Below, piece after piece: positions 30,276 through 42,682 of a stretch of DNA of 64,000 bases. Each line of letters opens with the position of its first letter. The stretch's first letter is position 1. The notes beneath the pieces are model-generated. The model had not been told where the DNA came from. It did not search any database and was given only the letters and a program-made list of their open reading frames with translations. Source of the DNA: Limnomonas spitsbergensis. Lineage: Eukaryota > Chlorophyta > Chlorophyceae > Chlamydomonadales. A program made the position numbers and the translations under genes. The stretch is taken from positions 7,252,501 through 7,316,500 of the forward strand of contig JAYJMM010000041.1 in the NCBI GenBank assembly GCA_037349105.1, written 5' to 3'.

Positions 30276-31535
30276 GGGATAAGGCACAAGAGGAAAGAAA
30301 GGTAAGCAAGTTCACCCACCAAACAACAAGGACAACGACAACAAGGTCAGGCAAAACGTATCCCCTGCCCCTTATGAGACTGGGCTTCAAAAAAATCAAT
30401 TACAAGTTCTACTAAAGCCAGGGCCTCCCACTCTTGCCTGCGGGCTATCCTAGTTCCTGTCTCGTAGGGAGGAAAAAGGAAAGGAACTATAGGTGGGTAG
30501 AATCCAATGATATTTGCTGCCTTACTTTGTGCCTTGGTATGATAGTTACTCCTAAACTGCCATGAAGAGACAAAGGTTCCTCTATCAGTGTCATACTTTT
30601 TCTTAAGTTCTGTCAGCATGTCAGTTAGTTCACCTGTTCTTTCAGGTCTTGTTTGCCAATGCTTGGTCGCTGTCCAGAACTATATCAATGCCTGTGCTTG
30701 TTCAATTCTTACAAAAAGGTTGTTAATCAAGGCCTAATGGTAAAGAATCACGTCCATTCATCAGTCATGTACTCAAATGTTAAGATAGCTTCCCGTAGGA
30801 GTCACAAACAGAGGCCTAGCACTGCCACCAACAAGGCCAGTCCAATGGTACCCTGGACAGATGGAAGGCTAGCTTGCTGACAGGCATGGAAGCATGCATC
30901 ACAGCAGGTGCCTGATCTACGAGATGTTCCAAATCCCAAGCGCAATCTACTGCTCTCTAGCGGTGATTGTCGCATTGGACAGGTGTGCAGTACTGCCCAT
31001 CATGCCATGTCGGGTCAGCAGAGCCAGATGAAGTCCTTGCTTCGTCGAAGCTCAAGTGCCGAGCAATCAAATTTCAAGGAATCAAGGCAAGCGATCGTAG
31101 TACCGGTGTTAATCATCTGTTAAGGCATCATCAACAGCAGATTTCTCTGGAAGTCGTACATCTTAACGTTCGAACGGTCTGTCTATGAAACATTATTTCC
31201 ATGTGTTCATCCAATCTTGCACTGTTCAGAACCAGATGAACAAGATTGACTCCTCTACGATTTCATGATACCGGGGCTGAAAACCTGGGTGGGATTTCGA
31301 ATGTATTATTATAATCACGGCGACTAGTATTTAGGAACGTAGCAGTGCATCAATGAGGCCCGGTGAGGACTGACATGTCCCCTATATTTTGGAGATAGGG
31401 CTTGCCTTCAAATTTGCCAAGATTTGCCACCATCCCTTCCAAAGATCAAACCTCATTGTAGCATTTTAAATTAATGTCGGGGAGCCAAAATACACGTATT
31501 TGACAAGCAGCAGATACCCGAATCTGTTTTGAAAG
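30276..31535. other. Intergenic or unresolved 5' region of the AP2 gene
   Basis: No recognised coding sequence. A plus-strand open stretch at 30908-31123 (Ser/Arg-rich, ...MKSLLRRSSSAEQSNFKES) could be an upstream exon of the AP2 gene but cannot be joined with confidence. Confidence 0.35.
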
Positions 31536-34070
31536 CGCCCATCCATGACCAGCCAGTTCCGGGGGGTGACTTTCTCCAAAAAGTCAGCGAAATGGCAGGT
31601 AAATCTGAGATTCCACACCAATCAAGTCCAACCAAGTGTGTCTCTCCGGTGTGTCTAGCCCACGCAAGTGTTAAGGCCGAATGGAATAATAATAAGGACG
31701 GGTATCGAAGCCTGGACATTGGGTTCTGGGGGCGGGAGGCATAGGCATTGAAGTCGAAGATCATTGGATGGATTTATGTTACGCGCGTTTTAACGTACGG
31801 TGTTTATTGCTCATGCAGGCCGCGATCAACATGGGGGGTACGCATGTCCATCTTGGAACATACGTGACTGAGGCGGAGGCAGCGATTGCATTCGACCGAG
31901 CAGCCCTCATAGTTCGAGGTGTGAGAGACTCTCATGACTCGATGCTTGACTGTGTCAGCATCCTACTCCTCCGTTCAAAGTGGTCACTATGTTCCCTGGC
32001 ATGTGGTTGAAGCTGCTGGAACCATCCCAATGTTGGCCCCAGCCTCCCTGACAAGCTGACCTTGCATGCCACTCAATCTGGGTCGAGCCTGCCTCCATTT
32101 TCAGCCATGTCCACCTGCCCTGCCCAGGTCCTGACAAAGCTAAAATCAATTTTGGCGTTTCAAATTATCAAGACACCTCTGGGAACCTTATCGTGGACCC
32201 AACAACACAGCACAAGCTTCAGGCAAGATACCACGACCAGCGCTTGTCGGTTGGCATGTTGCCTGTCCTCTACAATGCTGAAGCTCGTTGTGTGCTCTAG
32301 CATGATCTTCATTGATTGGTCTTTGTGGGGTCAGCTGGTGGCTTGGGACTGCTAAAAGCTGAAAACAGTAAAATCATTCCAAGAAAGTATCACTCACACT
32401 TTGCCGTCATCTGTATTACTCTTTGGCAGGCGGCAGCCAGTGCTGATCGCAGTGCAGGCGGAGACGGATCAGCTGAGGGCGGACGTAAGCGAAGGAAACG
32501 GATCGATGCAGGGTCCTCCGCACCGGATGGCGGAGGTGGTGGCGATTTTGATGACGCGGGGGGGCAATACGCGTACCTCGGCTCGCTCCTTGGTGGGGGA
32601 CAGTACAACGGCATGGATGCGGGTGCAGGCGGGCAGTACCTGCTGCAGCAGTACATGCAGTTGGCGTCTGCCCCCCCCTCGGTGCAGCAGCACTCCCAGC
32701 GTGGCCGGCAGGTGGACCTTCAGTTAGCAGAAAGCGCCGCATGGTCCGGCATGATGGCCGTTGCTGCTGCCGCCATGCCGACCTCGGCTCTGCAGCAGTC
32801 CACCGGGGATGATTCCTCTCCGCCTCGACCACAGCAGCAGCTGCACCGCCTCCTGGGCCTGGTGCCCCACCTGGCCAGCAGAGCAATGGGCGTGCTTTGG
32901 GAGCAGGACGGGGAGCTGGGCGGTGGCCAACCAGAGGACCGGGCTGTGCAGGTGAAGCGCTTTACATGGCGTTTGAGGATGATATGCCAGTATGCCATGT
33001 GCCTGAGATGCATGGGAGGGAGGGGACGGGAAACTCTGGAAGCTGCCTCTGTCGCACCAAGGGCCTCATGATTCTTTTTCAAAATTACGAAATTTTTGCT
33101 GGCTGGCATCCACTCCGTACGTTGAGTCCTAGTGTGTTTGGCTCTCTATAGATCATAATGATGCGAAGAATCTCAAGCTTGGGGCATGCAATCTCACTAT
33201 TGTGTTGCATGCAGGTGGGCGCTGCTGTGTGGCAGAATGGCTCCGTTCTCTGTCGGCAATTGCATCCTGATGAAGGCACAGCAAGGGACTGGCTGGCGGG
33301 TATGATGGAACTCCTTGCTGGCACAGCCACAGCCGTAGCTGCTGCACCGGCAGGAGCGACCTTGCCTGGGAGCTCGCCCTTCCCCCCCTTGACGCTGGAA
33401 GCGCAGCAGCAACAGCAGCAACACCAGCAGCAGCAGCAGCATCTAGCGGGCATGGTTGAGCTCTTGGGAGGTGGGGGGGGGGCCGGGGGGCATGGGGGCT
33501 GCCGAGGCACTCACAGCCGCCCTGGCGGCACTGGTTGGGGGGGGTGGGGCCGGCGGCGGGATGGGGGACATGGCTGACGTTTCTGGTCTCATGGCACAGA
33601 CGTTGGCGGCAGCTGCGGAGGCGTGCAACCCTCAGGGTGGGGGCGGGGGCATCCCGGGTATGGGGGGCAGTTTTAGCGGCTTGGACTTGGTGGCCTTACT
33701 GGCAGCTGCAGCCAGCAGCGTGGCATCTGGTGGGGGCCAGGAGGGGCAGGGAGCATCGGCGGCCGCATTGGGTCAACTGCAAGCCAGTGTCGTATCGGAA
33801 CATCAGCCGCAGCAGCAGCTGCTGCAGCAGCCAGGGGAGGCTGGGAGCTTCCCCCACAATGGCCAGAGCTTAGCCGAGGCGGCCCCTCTCATGATGTTGG
33901 CGGGGCTGATGCAGGACGAGGCGGCGGCTGGGAATGTGCCGCAGGTTGCCCAGGCGGTGGCACCGGCGCCGGCAGCGCCCACGCCTACATTGCAAGACCT
34001 CCAAGCCATGGGCGGGGTGGATCGGGGAGGGGGTGGATCACTGCCACTCTTTCGCGCAGCTGCGCAGTAG
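31536..34070 (+). CDS. AP2/ERF-domain transcription factor, 5' end unresolved, one homopolymer frameshift
   Basis: A DNA-binding regulator of plant AP2 type. Exons: about 31536-31598, 31819-31918, 32128-32222 (or a little longer), 32430-32951 and 33215-34070 (TAG). The first three join in phase to a single AP2 domain: QFRGVTFSKKSAKWQ, then AAINMGGTHVHLGTYVTEAE, AAIAFDRAALIVRG, and PDKAKINFGVSNYQ. FRGV, the W, HLGTY, AA.AFDRAA and RG are the AP2 signature positions. Exon 4 starts with a basic patch (GGRKRRKRID), a possible nuclear signal; the rest is Gln/Gly/Ala-rich, as in activation regions. The frame breaks at a G10 run (33473-33482); with one G fewer the C-terminal ~195 codons to RAAAQ-stop join. 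Exon 3 may use a GC donor (CAG|GCAAGA). Upstream exons are not found. Confidence 0.75.
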
Positions 34071-37000
34071 GCCCAGCGGTACACAACCGGTCAATTAACA
34101 GGGAGGGCATCAATTGACAATGAGTGGCTGTGCTGCTGCGGATAACGTTTTTTACGTTTCTGTACCGCCACTCGTTTCTGTACATTGTTTTATTTTCTGA
34201 GTTGCAGTCACACTCCCTGACGTGGCTCATTGTCTGTCACGTGTGCAACAACCGAACAATCGCTCGGGGGTCCCCATTTGGCTGCATTTGAAACTAGTTG
34301 TCCTTGCTAGTATCCGACTTCCGTTTTGAATTCTTGGTTATAATCAGAGATTTTATGGTAAGCCAGGATTTTTAGTTATTTCATGAAAGTTCTGAAGGGA
34401 GATTTCCTGGGATGCGCTTTTAGGCGCAGCCCGCCCTTCCGATGGCCGATTGCAGCTCATTTCAATGGATGGCCTGAAGAAGGGGATGAGGAATAGTAAT
34501 GTCAATGTCAACTTGTGGGAGTCTGTCTGCCAATGATATTAAACCGCTGGGGCATGCTGAAAAGGTTCGTCCGCGTGGGCGCCGGACTGTCTGGTCGTGT
34601 TGAAAATAAAGTTAAGGGTAGAGGAGAAAGGAAAGGGACAGACGGAAAACGGAGAAGGAAAAGACCGGCCCCAAAAGGAAAGGAAGTCTGAAGAATCCCC
34701 AGCCCGTCCAGATCCTAGCCCTTCACACTGGAGGGGAAAAAAAGGAGTCTGTGACTCTGTGTGCGTGCATGCCTCCTAATGAATGTCTGATGCACCATGA
34801 AATCATATCTTAGGGTCGTACAAACCGGCCGGTTACCGGGGACTTGTGGCCGAAGAAAAAATAACCGGGGGGAAAACTCACAAACAGATGCAAAGAGAAC
34901 CCTCACAAAAATGCCTCACGTAACTTATGCATGTTCTCCCAGCCAAACAGTTGGATGCCAGCGCGGCCTAGCCTTTTCAGAAGGGCCCAGAGGTCAATGA
35001 CGTTACACCTCTGGACCCTGCTCAAAAAGGCTCGGCCTCGTGGGCACCCAACAGTCTCGTTGGGAGGAACAAGGAAAGGAACTGAAGGCCAAGCAGATGA
35101 AAGACAGAGAGGAGCACAAAGTACAAAGAAAATACCCCCACCAGAAATGGAAAGGCGGACCCAAGGATCCCTGCCCCTGATAAGCCTAGCCCTAGCAAAA
35201 AACTGCCAAGGGGAGAAAAAGCACGAGAGAGGTGTTCCGGTATTATTCCTACAAATGTTTGGCGCTGCAAACCCAATCCTTTCAATAATGTGTCTGTCAC
35301 TACCGGTATTGAGAAAAACTTGACAACGCTCCCATCATGCTCCTATATGGATGTGCATCAGCAAGGCCCAGTCAATGAATGACGTTATGCCTCCGGGCCC
35401 TCCTCAAATCGCGGCTCGGCGGCATCGGATCACGCCCCGTGAATTTTGCTGGCCTCCGTCCCCCCCTCGCTCGCTGAGGATTCGTCTAGGGTTGCCCTGT
35501 GTCGAGTTCCTTTTGACATTACTGGGATAACATTTGTTGAGCCGGTGTCTTACGTATTTCTCGGTCCAAGGGTTTCGCCTTGACTAAGCGGCTTTCAGGC
35601 TTTCAGCGGCATGGCCAGGGGCATGGCCGCATGGGTGCCTCCGCATTCATTTGTTCAGGTCGCCATGGTTAATGACGTTAATGACGGTTACCATGGTTGT
35701 GACCATGATCCTGGGCCGCCTTTTTGGTACCCAGGGCTGGGCTCAAACTCCTGACGGTCGATTTTACGAGCCCCCTAAAATGGAGCATGCTCGTCTGGAA
35801 TTTGCTTCCGTCTCCGGCTATGAAGGGTGGGACAAATTGGTGATGCAGTGTGTATGAGGGTGCCTTAGCCATGCATTCATTGGGCTGCGACCTACTCCCC
35901 TACACTTTATATACCCCTTTTCCTTTTTTTCTGCCCCTGTTTACTTAGGCGCCCATGCGGCCGATCTTTTTTAGCAGGGCCCAGAGGTGTAACGTCATGA
36001 CTCCCCTAGTAAGTCAGTTGTGTGCAACAGAGTAACCCCACCTCGCACAATTGTTGTGGGCGAGTGGCTGGCCTAAGTGACAGGGGGACTCTTGTCTCTC
36101 CCCGACTTTTTGTTTCCTCTGGGAAGAGCAAGCTCGCCTTCCATGATTGGGGGACCCACTTCCTTGACAGGTGGAATTCCTAGAAAAATACATGTAATGA
36201 ACTCCCAGTGGCGTGTGTCGGTGCTGAAGGGCTTCAGCAGTCTGCTAAGTTTAGAACGGTGCATACTCACTGGGCCATGCTGAACGCTCGGCCGCGTGGG
36301 GCTGGTGGGGGATGACTAACCTGAATTTCAGCTACAATGCACAGTCAGGACCATCGTGCAGCCGTGCCACCCTCCTACGTGAGGGGGGCAGGAACATGGA
36401 ACCTGGCGATCTAGACAGGGTGGGAGAGAAGACCGTGTGGCAGGTTCGATATCGGTCTGCTGGTGTCAAACCGGCATCCTCGTGTACCAAAATCCGGTAT
36501 GCTGACAGAGATTTAGGAGATTAGTTACAGCAAGGGGGGGTATGTAGGCTCGTTACATGACGGCAGCAATGAGTCAGCCTGTGAGGAAATTGTGCTGTTA
36601 CATCCTGTTGACCTCTGTTCGTAACTTCACATGCTGCACGGCCGCCCACGGCTGGGACAAGTAATCAGAGGTGCTGCTGCGCAGCACGAAAAACGGCAGA
36701 GCAGTCGGGTATGTGACATTTCAGAGGGCAGGCGCAGGTGCGGACGGGGTCACCTGGACCCCATGCAAACCCCCTCGCCATGTTGCAGGATTTTAAAAAT
36801 ATGTGTCACATCTCTATCGCTGGCTAAGTGCGTGTTGTGAATTAAGAAACTAAAAGAGAACGCCGATGCGGCGTGGATTTTGGGAAGTACAGGTTGACGA
36901 GACGCCCAAGCCCCGGTCTGTATACCCTGAAGGGGGAAAGGAATTATGCGTATCTAATTGCGCATAGAGAGGCGAAGTTGCAGCTGTCGCGTGACACCAG

Positions 37001-37433
37001 GGGACAGCGTGACACCTTGCGTCATCCGCTGTGAGATCCAACCTTGGTAGCTGAGTTTCTCAATTCTGCACCTCGGCCTTTGAGGTCTGACAGGAATAAC
37101 CTTTATAAATACAGTCGATTGATTTGCCTGTAGCGCGTAAAGTTTCCGGGACGTTTCCAGAAACATCGGGCTGACGGACGGACAGACAGGCAGACTGAAT
37201 GACGGACAGACGGATACGGGGTGACTCTGGCCAGAGCTCTGGGGGCTTCGCCCCCGCGACTACCGAAAACCCCAACAGAAACCACCGAAACTTCACACTT
37301 GAGTAGTCCATGAGAAACATTTCGCTCACAGCCGTCACTGCTGATACACACTCTGCTTTCTACGCTGCCACACACCTGTTAAAACTTAAGTTCGACTTGT
37401 ATCGTCCAACTCGTCAGCCGACGCCAACAAAAA
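34071..37433. repeat. Intergenic repeats between AP2 gene and LTV1
   Basis: Family-A copies at 34535-34600, 34980-35060 (again partly head-to-head: gggcccagaggtcaatgacg then ttacacctctggaccctgct), 35360-35430 and 35940-36000. A family-B copy at 36250-36430. Purine-rich tails follow several copies (34600-34690, 35060-35160). Nothing coding was recognised. Confidence 0.6.
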
Positions 37434-40400
37434 ATGGGGAAGAAAAAGGTTCCTTTCATTGACAAGAAATCCTCCACGACCTACTCGCTCACCTATGGTA
37501 TCGATGACTCCGAGGATGCCGCGCCTGATGGCGTTTCCATAGCTCCAGGCTCTCAAGCGCGCTATGCTCCTTACGACGACGGCGAATCCTTCTACGGGAG
37601 CGAGTCCTCCTACGCATACGGGTAGGCTGGAGAAAAGCAAAAACAACCAATGGAAAGCGTGGCTATCTGACGGAGACGCAAACAATACGATTCGCCCAGC
37701 AGTGCCCCCCTCGAATGTGCCTCTTAGGGCTTCATGCGGCCCACTTTGATTTGTAGGCAGTCGCAGTATGACGATGATGGATACGTCATGACGGAAGCCA
37801 GGCGTAAGGAGCTCATCGGCCTGGGGTTTCCCGACGACGGCTACGACTACCTTCACCACATGAAGGACCTCGGGCCCACCCAGAGGAGAAAACCCTCGTC
37901 TAGGCGGCCTCGGGTATGTGCACCTCTGCCCCACAGTAGTTGCACTTTGTAATAAACTGCATGTCTTTTGCAAGAGACGTGCTGCTGGCTGCCGCAGTGC
38001 CCCAGGTCCATGCACATGAGCGCCATGTGACATTTCCTGGATAATGCATGCATGCCCCTGTGTACCTATATCTGCCATGCGTATGCCTGACTTCAACTTC
38101 ACTCTTGCAGGGTTCCTCCAAGAAAGTAGACTCTGTCGCCGTCGCCGGCAGTAGCAGCTCCGGCCCAGACGCATCCTCCTCCGCCGCAGCCGCGGCTCCC
38201 GCCGCTCAGCCAGCAGGCGAGGGTGGCAGCTCCTCCTCCGACGAAGAGCAGCACGCCGGTGCTGCAGGTGCAGGCAGTGGTTCAGACGATGATGATGGCG
38301 AGGCGGAGCCCTCCGTGGGTCCATCCGTGTACATCAATGGAAAGTTCATCCCGCCGGAGGAGGATGTGAAGCTCCTGGACGCGAGGCGGCTGGTGGTACA
38401 GGGCAGGGTCGAGGACGATCTGGAGGCTGAGAAAGCTATAGCCACAGTCACTGCTTTCGCCCGGGAGCATCAGAGCAAGGTGTGGGTAAACGCTGAACCC
38501 TAAACCTGGTTGCATCAGAGCAAGGTGTGGGCAAGCACTGAACCCTAAACCTGGTAGCATCAGGACAAGGTGTAGACAAACTCAAAACGCTCAACCCTGA
38601 CCCGGCAGTATGAGGGCAAGGTGGGGGCAAACCCTTTACCCTACACCCGGCCGCCTCAGGGTAAGGTGTGTGGGCTGTTACGCACAAGGAAGCAGGAAGA
38701 TAGCATATGCAAGACAGCTTACTTGAAGTAATGCTTGGGTAGTGGAACCCAACTCCGAATATCTCGAAGGATAGAGACAACAAAGGGCGACCAGCCAACA
38801 CCTGGACTTACAGTAAGTTTACCCCCGGATGAAGACAGAGCCATAGCCCTGTCTGCACACTGTCTTCTGCAAGCAGTACATGGCTACGGAGCTATGGTAC
38901 TAGGGCTTAGAACCTAATGTGGGCAAACTCGGAACCCTAGACCCTGAACCCGACAGCATCAGGGCAAGGGGTGGACAGTGGATTGGCGGGCAGTTGGAAA
39001 TCAAGACGGGGGCAGGATAATGTTGTGGGAGTGGCCGTGGGGATGCTGCTGCGTCAGCAATTCCAAGCAATGTTTGTTTTGGTGTGCGAAAGCCCGCCCC
39101 TCGGCTTGTCTTGCCGATGGGGGATCTAGCACATGGCCCATGGGGACGAAGGACCTTTGCACGCCCATGGCTGGCGGCCCAAGCAGCAGGGCTTGCTGCA
39201 CGAGACTTCAACGGCTGTGCGCCGTTAGTGTAGCTCAATTATAACTGAATGTAGCTCAATCGTAGCTGAAATAACCAACATTTTCAAATGTTAGCAAGGA
39301 ATGATTTTCTTCCACTGCTTGATTGCGCTGCATGGGTAGCTGAAGGATCTTCAGTTTCCAAAACCATGTCATTACTCATGTCATGCATTTGAGGGAGATT
39401 CGGCCGGCCGTGCGACTAGAGTTAGGGTTTGCATTGCCTGCATAAATATCTACGCACCATTTCCCAACGACGTCGCAATGCAAACAAGTTGGAATTTGTG
39501 GCTGCGAGCTAGGCTTGCCCTGCCCGCTGCACGTCCCTTGCTGACTCGTCTCTGCTGCCTGCTCCTCGCAGCTCACTCGCGGTCGTCTGCTGCATGACCT
39601 GGAGGAGATCGAGAAGAGCATGGCACTAGTGGAGGGCAAGCACGAGTCGGGGAAGAAGGGGAAGGCAGCCAAACCCAAAGAAATGGAGGGCTCTTCTATA
39701 GAACAGGTCGGTGGGGACCCTCTTGGGGGAAGTGTTTATTTTGTCGTGGCTCAGCTACATGTCAGCTACCTCCTGGCCTCTGGCTGGAGGCCCCATGGGC
39801 AGAAAGCTATGCTGCTTGGGCCTCTGTCTGTGTGCCTGTGTGCTGGTCAAGGTTTTGCCCCAATCGGGCCGCGGGGCTGAAGGCGGACTTTTAGCTTCTG
39901 AAATGAACATAGTGCTCTGGGGGCGCTTCAGCAAGGTTGGATGTGCCGGGTTGCTCTGAGCGCTGCAGCTTCTGCCTGCCTGCCTTGAGTGTAACAGAGG
40001 TTGGTGGGATCATTTAGTGCTCTGGAGGAAGGTGCGAGGAACAGTTTTTTCCTGATGTCCATGATGGGCAGCACCTCGCACGTCTCTTTTCCCGTCCCCC
40101 TCGTTTCTCACCCCTTCGTTGTTTAGTACTAGTACTACGAGTCTCATACATTTTTGAATTTTGAAGCAGTTTTGAATTTTTGGTCTGTAGGTCCTGAGCA
40201 AGGTTGGCGACGACGGCAGCGACGAGGAGGAGTGGGGCGATTGGTTTGATGACTTTGTTGTGGCCGCTGCCAAGGACGACCCCATCCCCGAGGGGACCGA
40301 GGAAGCCGAGGAGGAAGAAGAGGAGGAAGAAGACGTGGAAGAGGCGGAGGCGGGGGCGGGCGAGGAAGGGCGGGGCAAGGAGGCCGGCGCCGCTGCTGAG

Positions 40401-42682
40401 GGCTCGATCGCCTCGTCGTATTGGCGGCCTGAGAGACAGGACCGCAAGGGCGAGCTGGCTGGCATCGATGACCGGTTTGAGCAGCTGGCAACCCAGGTTG
40501 GTGTGCAGGGCAGGCGTGAGTCTGACAAAACTGTATTCATGTATACAGCTCAGCTTCTTGTCGGCTACACTTTTAAGCTTTGGCCGGTGGCCCCAGGTGT
40601 GGCCAGCCAGTCTGCTTGAGCAGCCAGCAGTGTGCTGGTCCAGATTGATCTCGATCGAGCGGCCAGCAGTGTGCTGGTCCAGGTTTGATCTCAACCCGAA
40701 ACCCTAAGTTTAGGGCCTTGGGTGACCACAGGGCTGCCTGCCAATGGTGTTCTCATAACCAAACAAAGGCTTTGAAACACAGAAAATTTGATACATGAAA
40801 GCATTGATACAAAGAAAGCCAGCACGTGTATTTTTAGGAGGTTGGGAGGTGTGTCAGGGGGGAGTGATAGGGCTGAACCAGGCTTTTGTCTTGCTATGGG
40901 CTGGGCGTTGCCTTATGGCTTAGTCTTTCCCGCTGTCCAATTAAAAGACCTTTGCTGACTGACAGCTTTTGAATAGGTAAACGCAAGCTAAGGGTTACGG
41001 GTTCAGGCTTTGCTGACTGACTGCTTTTGAAGCTGGAAGACGCGTACAGTTATGCACGTTGCCCCTGAGGTTTCCCCTGTCGGTGCTGTTCCCAGAGTGT
41101 TTCCTTTTTCTCCGCCAGTGATGGCAGACTAGCGGTTTACGGGGAGGGGCCATGGGCTTGGCAGCTTAGCAGTGTAGGCGGAGGAGGCGAGATGGGCTTG
41201 GCGTGGCGTGTGGCGTGGCGTGGCGTTAGATTTTACTGGAGTGTTTGTTTTTCCTTATGGCTTAGCTACAGTCCAGCTATCTCCTAGGGTTCAGGGTTAA
41301 GGTTTTGACTGCTGGCCCCATGCGCGAGCAATCATGCTGCTTGGACCCTCGTCCGTGTTTCAGTCCAGAATTGAACCCGGTGGGGCTTTGGCGGTCAAGG
41401 GGCAGCCAGCTGAAGGAGGGGTCTATTAGCTGGAAATAAAGCTAGGCTTTTGGTGGTCAAGGATTGGTCAAGAGGCAGCCTGCTTAAGGAGGACTGTTAG
41501 CTGGAAAATAAAAAACTGGCCGTTTTGTTTAATTACTTGGATTCGGCCCTGAATTCAGCCCTGAACTCTGTTCCCACCTTGCAACAGTACGAGGATGAGG
41601 CGCTCGGCGAGTTGGATGATGAGGACGCTGCCAAGGCGCGCAACAACGGGAATATCGCGGACTTTGCGGGCATGCTGGACGAGTTCCTGCTAGAGCAGGC
41701 GGAGATGGAGGCGGTTCTGGACGAGGAGCAGCAGCAGGGCACGACCAAAAACAACGCGGCGTCACGGGCCGCGGCGCGAGCGGTGGCCGAGCTCGGCGAG
41801 GACATTGCGGACTACGTCGGCGGAGACGAGTATGACGGCGTGCACGGCCTCGGAGGCAGCGATGACGAGGAGGGTGGGCGGGGCGGTCGGCGGCTTCGGG
41901 CCGAAGCGCCGGGCGACGCGACGGCGGGCCCAGCGCCGGTTTACCGCAAGTTCCAAGCGCTGAATCAGATTGACCCCGAGGTGATCGCAAAGACGAGGGA
42001 ACGGATAGCCATTGCCGAGGCCGAGGCCATCAAGCGCATCGAGCGGCCGGTTAACCAGACGCTGGACGACGAGTACGGCGGCCTGGCGGGAGAGGCGGGC
42101 GACCTTTTCAACGAGCAGCTGCAGCAGACGTTTGTGGAGCGGGACGATAAGTGGGACTGCGAGTCGGTCCTGTCGCTGCGCTCCAACCTGGAGAACCACC
42201 CGGCGAGGATCGCAGAGCCTCAGAGGCGGACGGGGACACGCGGCGGCGGCGCGATCAAGCTCTCGTTCAAGACGGGTATGCCGCTCTCGGGGGGTGGCCC
42301 GAACCTCCCAGCCGCGGTGGGAGGCCTGAGCGATGCGGTGGCTGCAGGCGTCGGGGCCCTGACGCTGTCGCCGGAGACGGTGGAGGCTGGCGTTGCGGTA
42401 GGAGGCCCGGAGGACGCCGGGGCTGTCTCTAGCTCTGATGGCTCTGACAATGGGCACCTGGAGGAGGAGGGGTCTGTGGTATACCTGGAACGGCGTAAGG
42501 ATGAGACGGCCGACGAGAAGCGCATGCGCAAGGCGAGCGTCAAGGACGCCAAGCGGGAGGCGCGGGCGTCGAAAAAGTCGCTGAAGATCATGTTCAAGGA
42601 GGAGGGCACGAAGCAGCGGCGGCAGGCAGCAGGGCGGTCGCTCGGGGCGCCGACTGGTGGCAGCACTTTTGTCATTGCGTAA
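37434..42682 (+). CDS. LTV1: LTV1 homologue, 40S ribosome biogenesis factor, complete 6-exon gene
   Basis: LTV1 is a conserved factor in late cytoplasmic maturation and export of the small ribosomal subunit. Exons: 37434-37621, 37757-37913, 38111-38479, 39572-39706, 40191-40496 and 41588-42682 (TAA). They total 2250 bases, 749 residues, longer than typical LTV1 (about 450-550) because of Ser/Ala and Glu-rich inserts. The N-terminus MGKKKVPFIDKKSSTTYSL is the LTV1 signature; LGFPDDGYDYLHHMKDLG follows as expected. The middle is strongly acidic (residues about 250-330). Exon 6 holds EDEALGELDDED and the conserved WDCESVLSLRSNLENHP (about residue 574). The C-terminus is Lys/Arg-rich and ends STFVIA. 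Intron 3 contains copies of exon 3's end. Confidence 0.93.
38466..38960 (+). repeat. Tandem copies of LTV1 exon 3 3' edge and donor with telomere-like filler
   Basis: The junction 'gcatcagagcaag|gtgtggg' recurs at 38508, 38556, 38605, 38652 and about 38955, each ~48 bp apart at first. The spacer is 'taaacgctgaaccctaaacc', so each unit carries a CCCTAAA telomere-type string. The first copy keeps a usable AAG|GTGTGGG donor. Confidence 0.9.
39740..39900 (-). repeat. Family C copy in LTV1 intron 4
   Basis: Reads 'ttattttgtcgtggctcagc' 'tacatgtcagctacctcctg' ... 'gctggtcaaggttttgcccc', the reverse of the family end. Its tail (TAGCTGA repeats then AATAA) is at the left. Confidence 0.65.
40610..40690 (+). 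repeat. Short direct duplication in LTV1 intron 5
   Basis: 'gccagcagtgtgctggtcca' plus 'g.ttgatctcgatcgag' is present twice in tandem (unit about 43 bp). Confidence 0.8.
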
